Assembly: GCF_008868125.1 (NCBI RefSeq)
Contig: NZ_WAAQ01000001.1
Coordinates: forward strand, 806,001 to 870,000
Direction of reading: 5' to 3'
Length of the DNA: 64,000 nt
Source of the DNA: Microbacterium maritypicum
GTDB taxonomy: Bacteria; Actinomycetota; Actinomycetes; Actinomycetales; Microbacteriaceae
The position numbers were made by a program, and so were the translations under genes. Shown here in pieces: positions 41,384 through 50,286 of the stretch (position 1 is the first letter of the stretch; each line of letters opens with the position of its first letter). The notes beneath the pieces are model-generated. The model had not been told where the DNA came from, ran no database searches, and saw nothing but the letters and a program-made list of their open reading frames with translations.

Positions 41384-42741
41384 GTGCGTTCACAGTCATC
41401 AACCCGTCGACCGGAGCCGCGATCCGCGACGTCGCGCGCGCGGATGTCGGAGAGACCGATGCGGCGATCGCCCGTGCGGTCGCCGCCCAGCGCCGGTGGG
41501 CGGCACTGGCTCCGATCGCCAGAGCCGACGCGCTTCGGGCGTTCGCCCGTGCGGTCGAGGGCGCGGTCGAGGAGCTGGCCCAGCTGGAGGTGCTCAACTC
41601 CGGGCATCCGATCGGCTCCGCACGGTGGGAGGCCGGGCACGTCGCCCAGGTGCTCAACTACTATTCCGCCGACCCGGAGCGGCTGTCCGGGCGGCAGATC
41701 CCGGTGGCCGGCGGGCTCGATGTCACCTTCCACGACCCCTACGGCGTCGTCGGCGTCATCGTGCCCTGGAACTTCCCCATGACGATCGCCTCCTGGGCGT
41801 TCGCGCCGGCGCTCGCCGCGGGCAACGCCGTGGTGCTGAAGCCCGCCGAACTGACCCCGCTCACTGCGATCCGCCTCGGTGAGCTCGCGCTCGAGGCCGG
41901 ACTCCCGGAAGGGCTGTTCGAGGTCGTCACGGGCTCGGGCTCGGTCGTCGGTCAGCGTCTGGTCGAGCACCCCGACGTGCGCAAGGTGGTCTTCACCGGC
42001 TCGACCGAGGTCGGCATCGAGGTCGCGGCCGGCTGCGCGAGAGCGCTCAAGCCGGTCACTCTCGAACTCGGCGGCAAGAGCGCGAACATCGTCTTCGCCG
42101 ATGCCGACCTCGAACGCGCGGCGGCGGGGGTGCCCGGTTCGGTGTTCGACAACGCAGGCCAGGACTGCTGCGCTCGCAGTCGCCTGCTCGTGCAGCGCTC
42201 GGTGTACGACCGCTTCCTCGAACTGCTCGAACCGGCCGTGGCCGCCTGGCGCGTGGGCGACCCCGCACGCGAGGACACCGACATGGGGCCGCTCATCTCG
42301 GCAGGGCACCGCGACACCGTCGCCTCTTTCCTCGACGGCGCCGACATCGCGTTCCGGGGAAGCGCGCCGGACGGGGACGGGTTCTGGTTCGCTCCGGCCG
42401 TCGTGCTCGCCGACCCCGCCGACCGCATCGCCCAGCAGGAGGTGTTCGGGCCCGTCGTCGCGGTGATGCCGTTCGAGGATGAGGCCGACGCCATCCGTCT
42501 GGCCAACGACACCGCCTACGGGCTCGCCGGCTCCGTGTGGACCGAGAGCCTGGGGCGCGGTGTGCGCGTGGCACGGGGTGTGCGCAGCGGCGTGCTGTCG
42601 GTGAACTCCCACTCCTCGGTGCGGTACTCCACACCGTTCGGCGGCATGAAGGCGTCGGGCCTGGGGCGCGAGCTCGGCCCCGACGCCGCCGAGCACTTCA
42701 CCGAGACCAAGAACGTCTTCTTCGCGACCGATGAAGCCTGA
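41380..42741 (+). CDS. aldehyde dehydrogenase (gamma-glutamyl-aminoaldehyde type)
   Basis: A 453-residue NAD(P)-dependent aldehyde dehydrogenase. VPWNFPMTIASW near 128-139 and FTGSTEVG near 206-213 form the cofactor loop. ELGGKSAN near 228-235 carries the catalytic Glu, and GQDCCARSR near 262-270 the catalytic Cys. Closest in context to PuuC, which oxidises gamma-glutamyl-gamma-aminobutyraldehyde. Coupled to the hydrolase by ATGA and followed 39 bases later by the SDR. Confidence 0.9.
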   Translation: MSAFTVINPSTGAAIRDVARADVGETDAAIARAVAAQRRWAALAPIARADALRAFARAVEGAVEELAQLEVLNSGHPIGSARWEAGHVAQVLNYYSADPERLSGRQIPVAGGLDVTFHDPYGVVGVIVPWNFPMTIASWAFAPALAAGNAVVLKPAELTPLTAIRLGELALEAGLPEGLFEVVTGSGSVVGQRLVEHPDVRKVVFTGSTEVGIEVAAGCARALKPVTLELGGKSANIVFADADLERAAAGVPGSVFDNAGQDCCARSRLLVQRSVYDRFLELLEPAVAAWRVGDPAREDTDMGPLISAGHRDTVASFLDGADIAFRGSAPDGDGFWFAPAVVLADPADRIAQQEVFGPVVAVMPFEDEADAIRLANDTAYGLAGSVWTESLGRGVRVARGVRSGVLSVNSHSSVRYSTPFGGMKASGLGRELGPDAAEHFTETKNVFFATDEA

Positions 42742-42780
42742 TCGCGTCGTCCCCTCACCCACCCGGAACGGAGAACCCAC

Positions 42781-43560
42781 ATGAGCATCGATCTGACCCA
42801 GCGACTGAAGGACCGCGTCGCCATCATCACCGGTGGCGCGAGCGGCATCGGGTTCGCCACCGCCCAGCGGTTCGCCGCGGAGGGCGCCTTCGTCGTGATC
42901 GCCGACGTCGATCCGACGACCGGAGAGGCGGCGGCGGCCGCGGTGGGCGGGGCGTTCCGTCCGGTCGACGTCGCCGACGAGGCCAAGGTCGACGCGCTGT
43001 TCGACGGCGTCGCCGAGGAGTTCGGCCGCATCGACATCGCCTTCAACAACGCGGGCATCTCGCCGGCCGACGACGACTCCATCGAGACGACCGAGCTCCC
43101 GGCCTGGGATCGGGTGCAGGACGTGAACCTCAAGAGCGTGTACCTGTGCAGCCGTGCGGCGCTGCGCCACATGGTGCCTGCGGGGCGCGGCTCCATCATC
43201 AACACCGCGTCGTTCGTCGCGCTGCTCGGATCGGCGACCTCGCAGATCAGCTACACCGCGTCGAAGGGCGGCGTGCTGGCGATGTCCCGTGAGCTCGGGG
43301 TGCAGTTCGCGCGTCAGGGGGTGCGGGTCAACGCGCTGTGCCCTGGACCGGTGAACACCCCGCTGCTGCAGGAGCTGTTCGCCAAGGACCCGGAACGTGC
43401 GCAGCGGCGCCTCGTCCACGTGCCGATGGGCCGCTTCGCCGAGCCCGCGGAACTCGCGGCGGCCGTGGCCTTCCTCGCCTCGGACGACTCGTCGTTCATC
43501 ACCGCGAGCGCCTTCGTCGTCGACGGCGGGATCACGAACGCCTACGTCACCCCGCTGTGA
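42781..43560 (+). CDS. short-chain dehydrogenase/reductase (SDR)
   Basis: A 259-residue classical SDR. TGGASGIGFATAQRF (about 16-30) is the cofactor motif with Asp42 (ADVDPTT) favouring NAD. NNAG, the catalytic Ser in NTASF, and YTASKGG near 157-163 complete the triad. In a PuuABCD pathway one expects an FAD amine oxidase (PuuB) here, but none is present. An SDR could instead oxidise the alcohol group of a gamma-glutamyl amino alcohol to the aldehyde. It follows aldehyde dehydrogenase by 39 bases with GGAG upstream of the ATG. Confidence 0.88.
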   Translation: MSIDLTQRLKDRVAIITGGASGIGFATAQRFAAEGAFVVIADVDPTTGEAAAAAVGGAFRPVDVADEAKVDALFDGVAEEFGRIDIAFNNAGISPADDDSIETTELPAWDRVQDVNLKSVYLCSRAALRHMVPAGRGSIINTASFVALLGSATSQISYTASKGGVLAMSRELGVQFARQGVRVNALCPGPVNTPLLQELFAKDPERAQRRLVHVPMGRFAEPAELAAAVAFLASDDSSFITASAFVVDGGITNAYVTPL

Positions 43561-43593
43561 GCGACCCTCACCTCGCTGTGACAGGGTGAAGGC

Positions 43594-44322
43594 ATGAGCG
43601 AGCACCCCCACGACGGCGACCTCGTCGAGGTTCGCAAAGCGGTCTACCGACCGCTGCGGCGCGGCAACGCCCTCGAGGACACGGTCGCCCGCCTCGTGCA
43701 GACGATCCGGCTCGGCGTGGTCGCTCCGGGGGAGTCGCTGCCGCCGGAGCGCGAGCTCGCCGCGTCGTTCGGGGTGAGCCGGGACACCGTGCGCGAGGCG
43801 ATCCGCGAACTGGCGGACACCGGCTACCTGCTGCCGCGGCGCGGGCGGTACGGGGGGACGTTCGTCGCCGACCCGCTGCCTCACCCGACCACGTCGGGGA
43901 CGGTGACGCCCGAGGAGATCGACGACGTCCTCGGACTGCGCCGCGTGCTCGAGACCGGGGCCGTGCGCGCCGCGGCGAGTCGATCGCTCGACGCCTCGAC
44001 CCGTGCCGACCTGTGGGCGCGACATGAAGCGGCGCTGCCGGCCGGACCGGAGGAGTATCGGCGACTGGACACGCTGCTCCACCTGGCGATCGCCGAGGCC
44101 GCGGGCATCCCGTCGCTCGTCGCGCTCGTCGCCGAGAACAGAGCCGATGTCAACGTGTGGCTCGACACGTTCCCGCTGATGCCGCGCAACATCCAGCACT
44201 CGGGCGAGCAGCACGAGAGCATCGTCACCGCGATCCTCGCCGGGCGTCCGGATGCGGCAGAGGCGGCGATGCGCGACCACCTCGCCGGCTCCGAGGCGCT
44301 GCTGCGCGGCTTCCTCATCTGA
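43594..44322 (+). CDS. FadR-type GntR regulator (FCD domain)
   Basis: A 242-residue regulator: winged helix at about 28-90 (SLPPERELAASFGVSRDTVREA), then an all-helical FCD ligand domain with metal-type histidines (DTLLHLAIAEAAG, QHSGEQHESIVTAI, MRDHL). It ends the amine-catabolic gene row and precedes the pot operon, so it could control either. CAGGGT six bases before the ATG resembles a leaderless -10 with an altered first base. Confidence 0.85.
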   Translation: MSEHPHDGDLVEVRKAVYRPLRRGNALEDTVARLVQTIRLGVVAPGESLPPERELAASFGVSRDTVREAIRELADTGYLLPRRGRYGGTFVADPLPHPTTSGTVTPEEIDDVLGLRRVLETGAVRAAASRSLDASTRADLWARHEAALPAGPEEYRRLDTLLHLAIAEAAGIPSLVALVAENRADVNVWLDTFPLMPRNIQHSGEQHESIVTAILAGRPDAAEAAMRDHLAGSEALLRGFLI

Positions 44323-44351
44323 TCAGCGCTAATCGGTCGCTTTTTTGAGAT

Positions 44352-44374
44352 TTCGCAACGGATACAGTTGCGAA
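44352..44374. promoter_or_regulatory. perfect inverted repeat upstream of the pot operon
   Basis: TTCGCAAC and GTTGCGAA form a perfect 8-bp inverted repeat with a 7-base spacer, about 85 bases before potA. It is the best operator candidate for the FadR-type regulator ending 30 bases earlier. Confidence 0.5.
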
Positions 44375-44459
44375 CGGATCAAGAGACTTCCGATTTCGCT
44401 ATACCTGGCGCCTTTCCTATGACAGACTCGCGACAAGCGAATCTCAATGGGGAGGCTCC

Positions 44460-45620
44460 ATGCCCGACACCACCCGAACGTCGACGGCGACACTCGACGC
44501 ACCCGCCACCACCGGTGCGGTCCGCATCGACGGCGTCACCAAGCGCTACGGTGCTGCCACCGCCGTCGACGACCTGAGTCTGGATGTGCAGCCGGGAGAG
44601 TTCCTCTCTCTCCTCGGGCCCTCCGGCTGCGGCAAGACGACGACTCTGCGCATGATCGCGGGCTTCGAGTTCCCGGACGCCGGCGACATCCTCATCTCCG
44701 GTCGCAGCGTCCTGAACCTCCCGCCCTATCGGCGCGAGGTCAACACCGTCTTCCAGGCGTATGCCCTCTTCCCGCATCTGACGGTCGCCGAGAACGTCGC
44801 GTACGGGCTGCAGCAGCGGCGCGTGCCGAAAGCCGAGCAGCGCGAGCGCGTGAGCGAAGCGCTCGACATGGTGCAGCTGCGGGCGTTCGCCGACCGCAAG
44901 CCGACGCAGCTCTCCGGAGGGCAGCAACAGCGCATCGCCCTGTCGCGGGCGCTCATCAACAGGCCGAGCGTCCTCCTGCTGGACGAGCCGCTGGCAGCGC
45001 TGGACCGGCAGCTGCGCGAAGAGATGCAGCTCGAGCTGAAGCTGCTGCAGGCACGGCTCGGCACGACCTTCGTGTTCGTCACGCACGATCAGGCCGAGGC
45101 GCTGTCGATGAGCGATCGGATCGCCGTGATGCGTGCGGGGCGGATCGAGCAGCTCGACGCACCGGCGGCCATCTACGCGGAGCCCGCCTCGGCGTACGTC
45201 GCCTCCTTCATCGGGCAGCAGAACTTCGTGCACGGCACCGTGCGCGCAGACGGGAACGCGGTCGACACCGCCATCGGGGCGATCTCCGGTCGGTGGGGTG
45301 GCGAGCGTGTCGCCGCAGGACAACCGGCCGTCGCCGCGATCCGGCCGGAGTACATCCGTCTGGAGCAGGGGGAGGGCGCCGGAGTCCCCGGACGTGTGCT
45401 GGGGGTCTCCCACCTCGGCGAGACCCTGCAGGTCGCGGTCCGCATCGGTGAGGACGCCACATTCCTCTCGCGTATGCCCGCACCGACCGCCCCGTCGGTG
45501 GGGGTCGACGACGTCGTCCGCTGTGTCTGGAGCCCGGCGGATGCACGGTTGTTCGCCGCCGAGGGCATCCCGACCACCGCGACGCACGTGATCACCCTGC
45601 CCAAGGACGGCGGCCGGTGA
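44460..45620 (+). CDS. potA: polyamine-type ABC transporter ATP-binding protein
   Basis: A 386-residue ABC ATPase. Walker A LGPSGCGKTTT near 53-63, Q-loop, signature LSGGQQQRIALSRAL near 151-165, Walker B LLLDEPLAALD near 173-183 and H-loop THD complete the nucleotide domain. A TOBE-type C-terminal domain (about 270-386) follows, as in PotA. It energises uptake through the two permeases downstream. GGGGAGG lies before ATG 44460. The stop overlaps the next GTG (GTGA). Confidence 0.93.
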   Translation: MPDTTRTSTATLDAPATTGAVRIDGVTKRYGAATAVDDLSLDVQPGEFLSLLGPSGCGKTTTLRMIAGFEFPDAGDILISGRSVLNLPPYRREVNTVFQAYALFPHLTVAENVAYGLQQRRVPKAEQRERVSEALDMVQLRAFADRKPTQLSGGQQQRIALSRALINRPSVLLLDEPLAALDRQLREEMQLELKLLQARLGTTFVFVTHDQAEALSMSDRIAVMRAGRIEQLDAPAAIYAEPASAYVASFIGQQNFVHGTVRADGNAVDTAIGAISGRWGGERVAAGQPAVAAIRPEYIRLEQGEGAGVPGRVLGVSHLGETLQVAVRIGEDATFLSRMPAPTAPSVGVDDVVRCVWSPADARLFAAEGIPTTATHVITLPKDGGR

Positions 45621-46795
45621 CGGGCGTGCCCCCGGTGCGCGTGCTGGCGCATCGGAGCGCTGCGCGGGTGATCCGCACCGAGCTGACCCGGCGCGGCTTC
45701 CTCGCCACCGCGATCATGGCGGGAGGGGCGGTCGTGCTCAGCGCATGCGCGCCGGGGCAGAACGCCGCGGCGGTGCACGCCAAGGGCGGCCCCCTCGAGG
45801 ACAAGCTCTCCATCTACAGCTGGGGCGACTACGACGCCCCGGAGGTGCTCGAGCAGTTCACCGCGGAGAACGGCCCGCGCATCGTGCTCGACGCCTTCAA
45901 CTCGAACGAGGAGCTGATCGCCAAGCTCGTCGCGGCGCGCGGCACCTCGGGATACGACATCGTCGTACCGACCGGAGTCTTCGTCGGGCCGATGGCCGAG
46001 AACGGACTCCTGCAGAAGTTCAACCTCGACCTGCTCCCGAACATGAAGCACGTGGCGCCCGAGTTCCGCGGGCGCTCGTGGGACCCCGGCAACGAGTACT
46101 CGGTGTGCAAGGCCTGGGGGACCACGGGCTTCGTCTACGACAAGAGGGTGATCTCGCGAGAGCTCACGACCTGGAACGACTTCATCGACGCCGCGCAGAA
46201 CGAGGCCTCCGGTTCGACCTCGGTGCTCGACGACCCGGCGCCGCTGCTGGGCATCTACTTCTGGGCCAACGGCATCGACTGGACGACCACGGATCCCGAC
46301 GACCTCGACGCCGTCGAGAAGTTCCTGGTGAAGGATCTCGCGCCGCACGTCTCGGCGTTCGACTCGTATCCCGGCGGTTCATCGATTCCCCAGGCCTCGC
46401 ACGCGCTGCTGCAGTCCTACAATGGCGACGCGCGGCTCGGCATCTTCGAGTCCGACGACCCCGACCGCTGGCAGTGGGTGCTGGGGAGCCCGGCGACCGA
46501 GCTGTGGATGGACAACTGGGCGATCGCCGCCGGTGCCCCGCACCCCGAGGCCGCGCACGCGTTCATCGACTTCGTGCTGCAGCCCGATGTGCAGCTCGCG
46601 CAGGTGGACTACATCGGCTACGACACCGGGATCAGCGGCATCCGCGAAGAGGCGGAGGCCGCGGGTCTCGAACGACTCGACATGGTGTTCTTCGACGAGA
46701 ACCAGGTGGAGACCATGCACGAGGGCAAGCTCACCGATGCGCAGGACCGCGTCGTCTCGATCTGGAACTCGATGAAGGCGGCTGCCGGTGCCTAA
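45617..46795 (+). CDS. potD: substrate-binding lipoprotein, PotD/F-like
   Basis: A 392-residue extracytoplasmic binding protein. The signal holds both a twin-arginine-like motif (LTRRGFLATAI) and a lipobox (LSAC, lipidated Cys near 44), so it may be exported folded and then anchored. YSWGDYDAPEVLEQF near 69-83 is the usual PotD start of the mature fold. LGIFESDDPDRWQW and LWMDNWAIAAGAPHPEAAHA line the typical binding cleft. Ligand is probably a polyamine or similar cation. It overlaps potA by four bases and potB by eight. Confidence 0.9.
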   Translation: MTGVPPVRVLAHRSAARVIRTELTRRGFLATAIMAGGAVVLSACAPGQNAAAVHAKGGPLEDKLSIYSWGDYDAPEVLEQFTAENGPRIVLDAFNSNEELIAKLVAARGTSGYDIVVPTGVFVGPMAENGLLQKFNLDLLPNMKHVAPEFRGRSWDPGNEYSVCKAWGTTGFVYDKRVISRELTTWNDFIDAAQNEASGSTSVLDDPAPLLGIYFWANGIDWTTTDPDDLDAVEKFLVKDLAPHVSAFDSYPGGSSIPQASHALLQSYNGDARLGIFESDDPDRWQWVLGSPATELWMDNWAIAAGAPHPEAAHAFIDFVLQPDVQLAQVDYIGYDTGISGIREEAEAAGLERLDMVFFDENQVETMHEGKLTDAQDRVVSIWNSMKAAAGA

Positions 46796-47672
46796 GCTCA
46801 AGTTCGGTCTCGCCATCCCCGCGTGGGCCTGGCTGCTCATCTTCTTCGTCGCCCCGATCTTCATGGTCGTGGTGTTCAGCTTCGGCTACAAGCCGAGCAT
46901 CTTCGCCACGCACGCGCTCGACCACCTCTCCTTCGACCGCTATCTCGAGGCGCTCTCTCCGACGTTCTTCAGCACCTTCCTGAACACGCTGTGGATCGGC
47001 ATCCTCGGCACCGTGCTGTGCCTGGTCATCGGCGGCCCCGTCGCGTACTGGATCGCGGTGAAAGCCCCGCCGTCGAAGCGCGGGCTGCTGCTCGCGCTGG
47101 TGATGGTGCCGTTCTGGACGAACTTCCTCGTGCGCACCATCGGCTGGCAGGTGATCCTCGCCCCCGAGGGGTGGCTCTCGCAGCTGCTGCAGGGCATCGG
47201 GGTCATCCCCGGCCCGCTCGATCTGCTGTACTCGCGCGGGGCCGTGCTGCTCGGCGTCGTCTACAACTATCTGCCGCTGATGATCCTGCCCCTGTTCGTG
47301 GCGTTCGACCGGGTCTCCGGCCCGCTGCGAGAGGCGAGCAAGGATCTCGGGGCGAACAGCATCACGACCTTCCTCCGGGTGACCGTGCCGTTGGCCAGGC
47401 CCGGCATCATCGCCGGTGTGCTCCTCGTCTACATCCCGCTGATGGGCGACTACATCACCGCCACCGTGCTCGGAGGAGCGAAGGGCAACATGATCGGGCA
47501 GGTGGTGGCGAGTCAGTTCCAGACCGCCCAGAACTGGGCGCTGGGCTCGGCGATGGCCGTGCTGCTGATCATCGTCATCATGATCTCGATCGCGCTCGCC
47601 GCAGGTCTGCTCTGGCTCGTGACGCTGCCGCTCCGACAACGCCACCGCCTCGTCCTGGGGGAGGGATCATGA
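46788..47672 (+). CDS. potB: ABC transporter permease, PotB-like
   Basis: A 294-residue permease with six membrane helices. The EAA coupling loop is visible as REASKDLGANSITTFLRVTVPLA near 181-203. The first cytoplasmic stretch is very short. It pairs with the next permease in the membrane channel. It begins inside potD (8-base overlap) and ends in an ATGA overlap with potC. Confidence 0.92.
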   Translation: MPKLKFGLAIPAWAWLLIFFVAPIFMVVVFSFGYKPSIFATHALDHLSFDRYLEALSPTFFSTFLNTLWIGILGTVLCLVIGGPVAYWIAVKAPPSKRGLLLALVMVPFWTNFLVRTIGWQVILAPEGWLSQLLQGIGVIPGPLDLLYSRGAVLLGVVYNYLPLMILPLFVAFDRVSGPLREASKDLGANSITTFLRVTVPLARPGIIAGVLLVYIPLMGDYITATVLGGAKGNMIGQVVASQFQTAQNWALGSAMAVLLIIVIMISIALAAGLLWLVTLPLRQRHRLVLGEGS

Positions 47673-48544
47673 CCGATACCAAGACCACCGTGCCGGCGCC
47701 GCGCGCGCGCCGCGGAGCCGGACGCTTCGTGCTCCCGATCTGGGCGGCACTGGTGTTCCTGTTCCTGTTCCTGCCGATCCTCGTGATCATCGCCTACTCG
47801 TTCAACGTCGGGCGCCTGCTGGTGTCATGGGACCACTTCGGGTTCGACTCCTTCCTCGCGATCGTGAACAAACCGGCGATCCGCGACGCCGTGCTCGTGT
47901 CGGTGCGCACCGGTCTGCTGGCCGCCCTGCTCGCGACAGCACTGGGCACCCTCGCCGGCATCGCGATGGCCCGTAACCCCGGCAAGTGGGTGTGGTGGTT
48001 CCTCGGACTCCTGCTGCTCGTGTCGGTAACCCCCGAGATCGTGGATGCCGTCGCGCTGCTGCCGTGGCTCGTCTTCCTCGGACAGGACGCGGGCATCGGC
48101 ATCTTCAACGACGGCACCATGCGGCTCGTCGTCGGACAGTCGCTGTTCTCGATCGCCATCGTGTCGTACGTCGTGCGGGCCCGCCTGGTGGGACTCGACG
48201 CCCGCCTGGAAGAGGCCTCGGCCGACCTCTACGCTCCGCCCGTGCGCACCTTCTTCAAGGTCACGCTCCCGCTCGCGATGCCCGCGGTGCTCGCCGGGTT
48301 CCTGCTGTCGTTCACGCTGAGCCTCGACAACACGGTCGTGTCGGCATTCGTGCAGGTCTCGGGAACCACGCCGTGGCCGGTGTACGTGCTCAGCGCGCTG
48401 CGCAGCGGCCTGCGTCCCGAGATCGCCGCGGTGTCGACGATCATGCTGGTGCTCACGCTGTTCGCTCTCGCGCTGGTGGCGGTGGTGCTCAAGAGAGCGG
48501 GCGACTCGGCGACCGAGATCGCCCGCACGATGGCCGGGGGATGA
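47669..48544 (+). CDS. potC: ABC transporter permease, PotC-like
   Basis: A 291-residue permease with six membrane helices and an EAA loop (LEEASADLYAPPVRTFFKVTLPLA near 179-202). It has about 22 basic N-terminal residues. ATG 47669 is chosen from the ATGA overlap with potB; the longer frame from 46823 lies in potB. Its own stop overlaps the amidohydrolase start (ATGA). Confidence 0.92.
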   Translation: MTDTKTTVPAPRARRGAGRFVLPIWAALVFLFLFLPILVIIAYSFNVGRLLVSWDHFGFDSFLAIVNKPAIRDAVLVSVRTGLLAALLATALGTLAGIAMARNPGKWVWWFLGLLLLVSVTPEIVDAVALLPWLVFLGQDAGIGIFNDGTMRLVVGQSLFSIAIVSYVVRARLVGLDARLEEASADLYAPPVRTFFKVTLPLAMPAVLAGFLLSFTLSLDNTVVSAFVQVSGTTPWPVYVLSALRSGLRPEIAAVSTIMLVLTLFALALVAVVLKRAGDSATEIARTMAGG

Positions 48545-50208
48545 CAGTGACGTATGCAGATCTGGTGTTCACCGGCGGCGTGCGGGGAGGACGGGTGTTC
48601 CTCTCGGATGCCGCGCGTTCCACCGCGCGCGCCGTGGCGGTCACCGCCGGTCGCATCAGCGCGGTGGGGCACGACGTCTCGGCGCTGATCGGACCGGACA
48701 CCGAGGTCGTAGACCTCGATGGCGGGCTGCTGGTTCCCGGGTTCCAGGACGCGCACGTGCACCCGGTCTGGGGTGGTCTCGACATGCTGCGCTGCGACCT
48801 GTCGGCGCTGGCGACGCGGGAGGAGTACCTGGCGCGGATCGCGGAGTACGCGGCGGAGCATCCGGACGACGAGTGGATCCTCGGCGGCGGCTGGCAGATG
48901 TCGGCGTTCCCCGGCGGCACACCGACCGCGGCCGACCTGGACTCCGTGCTGCCCGATCGCCCCGCGTTCCTGCCCAACCGCGACGGACACGGGGCCTGGG
49001 TCAATTCCCGGGCACTGGCGCTCGCCGGCATCACCCGCGACACCGCAGATCCTGCCGACGGTCGGATCGAACGCGACGCCGGCGGCGCCCCGAGCGGCAC
49101 GCTGCACGAGGGCGCGATGGGTCTGGTCAACCGGCTCCTCCCGGTCGAGGTGCCGGAGCGACTCGTGGAGGCGCTCCTGCAGGGGCAGCGGCACCTGCAC
49201 TCGTACGGTGTCACCGCCTGGCAGGATGCGATCGTCGGCACCGAGTACGGCGACGCGGGCGACCCGCTCCCTGCGTATCTGTCGGCCGCGGCCTCCGGTG
49301 CCCTCACCGGTCGCGTCGTCGGTTCCCTGTGGTGGGACCGTTCGCGCGGGTTGGAGCAGATCGACGACATCGTCGCCCGCCGCGACGCCGGCACTGTCGG
49401 CCGCTTCCGGGCCCGCAGCGTGAAGATCATGCAGGACGGCGTCGCCGAGAACTTCACTGCGGCCATGCTCGAGCCCTACTGCGACGGCCATGGGCATCCG
49501 CGCGAGGACTCCGGGATCTCGTTCGTCGAACCGGAGCTGCTCAAAGAGGCCGCGACCCGGCTCGATGCCCTGGGCTTCACACTGCACTTCCACGCGATCG
49601 GCGACCGCGCCGTGCGGGAGTGCCTGGATGCGGTCGAGGCCGCCCTCGTGCGCAATGGGCCACGCGGCAACAGGCATCACATCTCCCACATCCAGGTCGT
49701 GCACCCCGACGACATCCCGCGGTTCCGGGCGCTCGACGTCACCGCCAACATGCAGATGCTGTGGGCGACGCTCGAGCCGCAGATGGTCGACCTCACCATC
49801 CCGTTCCTCGGAGAGCAGCGCAGCACCTGGCAGTATCCGTTCGGCGACCTGCTGCGCTCCGGCGCCACGCTCGCCGCGGGCAGCGACTGGTCGGTGAGCA
49901 CGCCCAACCCGCTCGCCGCTATCCACGTGGCCGTCAACCGCCGCTCCGCGCCGACCGAGTGGGAGGGCGACTACGAGGCGTTCCTGCCCGAGCAGGCGAT
50001 CGACCTCGCCACCGCGCTCGTCGCGTACACCGCCGGCTCCGCACGCGTGAACCATCTCGACGACACCGGCACGATCGCGGTGGGCATGCGGGCGGACCTC
50101 GCCCTGCTCGACCGGGATCCGTTCGAGCATCCGGCGGAGGAGATCGGTCTGACCGAGGTGCGCGGCACCTGGGTCGAGGGGGAGCGGGTGTTCGACTCCG
50201 CGGGATGA
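48541..50208 (+). CDS. YtcJ-like metal-dependent amidohydrolase
   Basis: A 555-residue amidohydrolase-superfamily enzyme. The metal motif PGFQDAHVHP near 63-72 gives the HxH pair. A lysine in RARSVKIMQDG, LHFHAIGDRAVREC near 349-362, HHISHIQ and GSDWSVSTPNPLAA near 449-462 supply the remaining ligands and the catalytic Asp. The family hydrolyses amides, formamides or cyclic amides. It is translationally coupled to potC, which is unusual for a pot operon and suggests that the imported solute, or its first derivative, is an amide. A bidirectional terminator follows. Confidence 0.88.
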   Translation: MTVTYADLVFTGGVRGGRVFLSDAARSTARAVAVTAGRISAVGHDVSALIGPDTEVVDLDGGLLVPGFQDAHVHPVWGGLDMLRCDLSALATREEYLARIAEYAAEHPDDEWILGGGWQMSAFPGGTPTAADLDSVLPDRPAFLPNRDGHGAWVNSRALALAGITRDTADPADGRIERDAGGAPSGTLHEGAMGLVNRLLPVEVPERLVEALLQGQRHLHSYGVTAWQDAIVGTEYGDAGDPLPAYLSAAASGALTGRVVGSLWWDRSRGLEQIDDIVARRDAGTVGRFRARSVKIMQDGVAENFTAAMLEPYCDGHGHPREDSGISFVEPELLKEAATRLDALGFTLHFHAIGDRAVRECLDAVEAALVRNGPRGNRHHISHIQVVHPDDIPRFRALDVTANMQMLWATLEPQMVDLTIPFLGEQRSTWQYPFGDLLRSGATLAAGSDWSVSTPNPLAAIHVAVNRRSAPTEWEGDYEAFLPEQAIDLATALVAYTAGSARVNHLDDTGTIAVGMRADLALLDRDPFEHPAEEIGLTEVRGTWVEGERVFDSAG

Positions 50209-50232
50209 GCCGCAGGAGGAGCCCGCACACAC

Positions 50233-50269
50233 ACGAAGCCCCGGCGACCTCGCGTCGCCGGGGCTTCGT
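50233..50269. terminator. 16-bp perfect bidirectional terminator
   Basis: ACGAAGCCCCGGCGAC pairs with GTCGCCGGGGCTTCGT around a 5-base loop, between the convergent amidohydrolase and aminotransferase genes. Confidence 0.8.
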
Positions 50270-50286
50270 CTGTGAGTGTGCGCGTG

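Noticed and set aside
37588..43560. Standard putrescine Puu pathway
   Set aside because: Not excluded, but no PuuB-type FAD oxidase is present and the permease is of the ethanolamine type, so it is not the preferred reading.
41176..44280. 1034-codon open frame on the minus strand
   Set aside because: It is a shadow of the aldehyde dehydrogenase, SDR and GntR genes, which have full catalytic motifs and ribosome sites.
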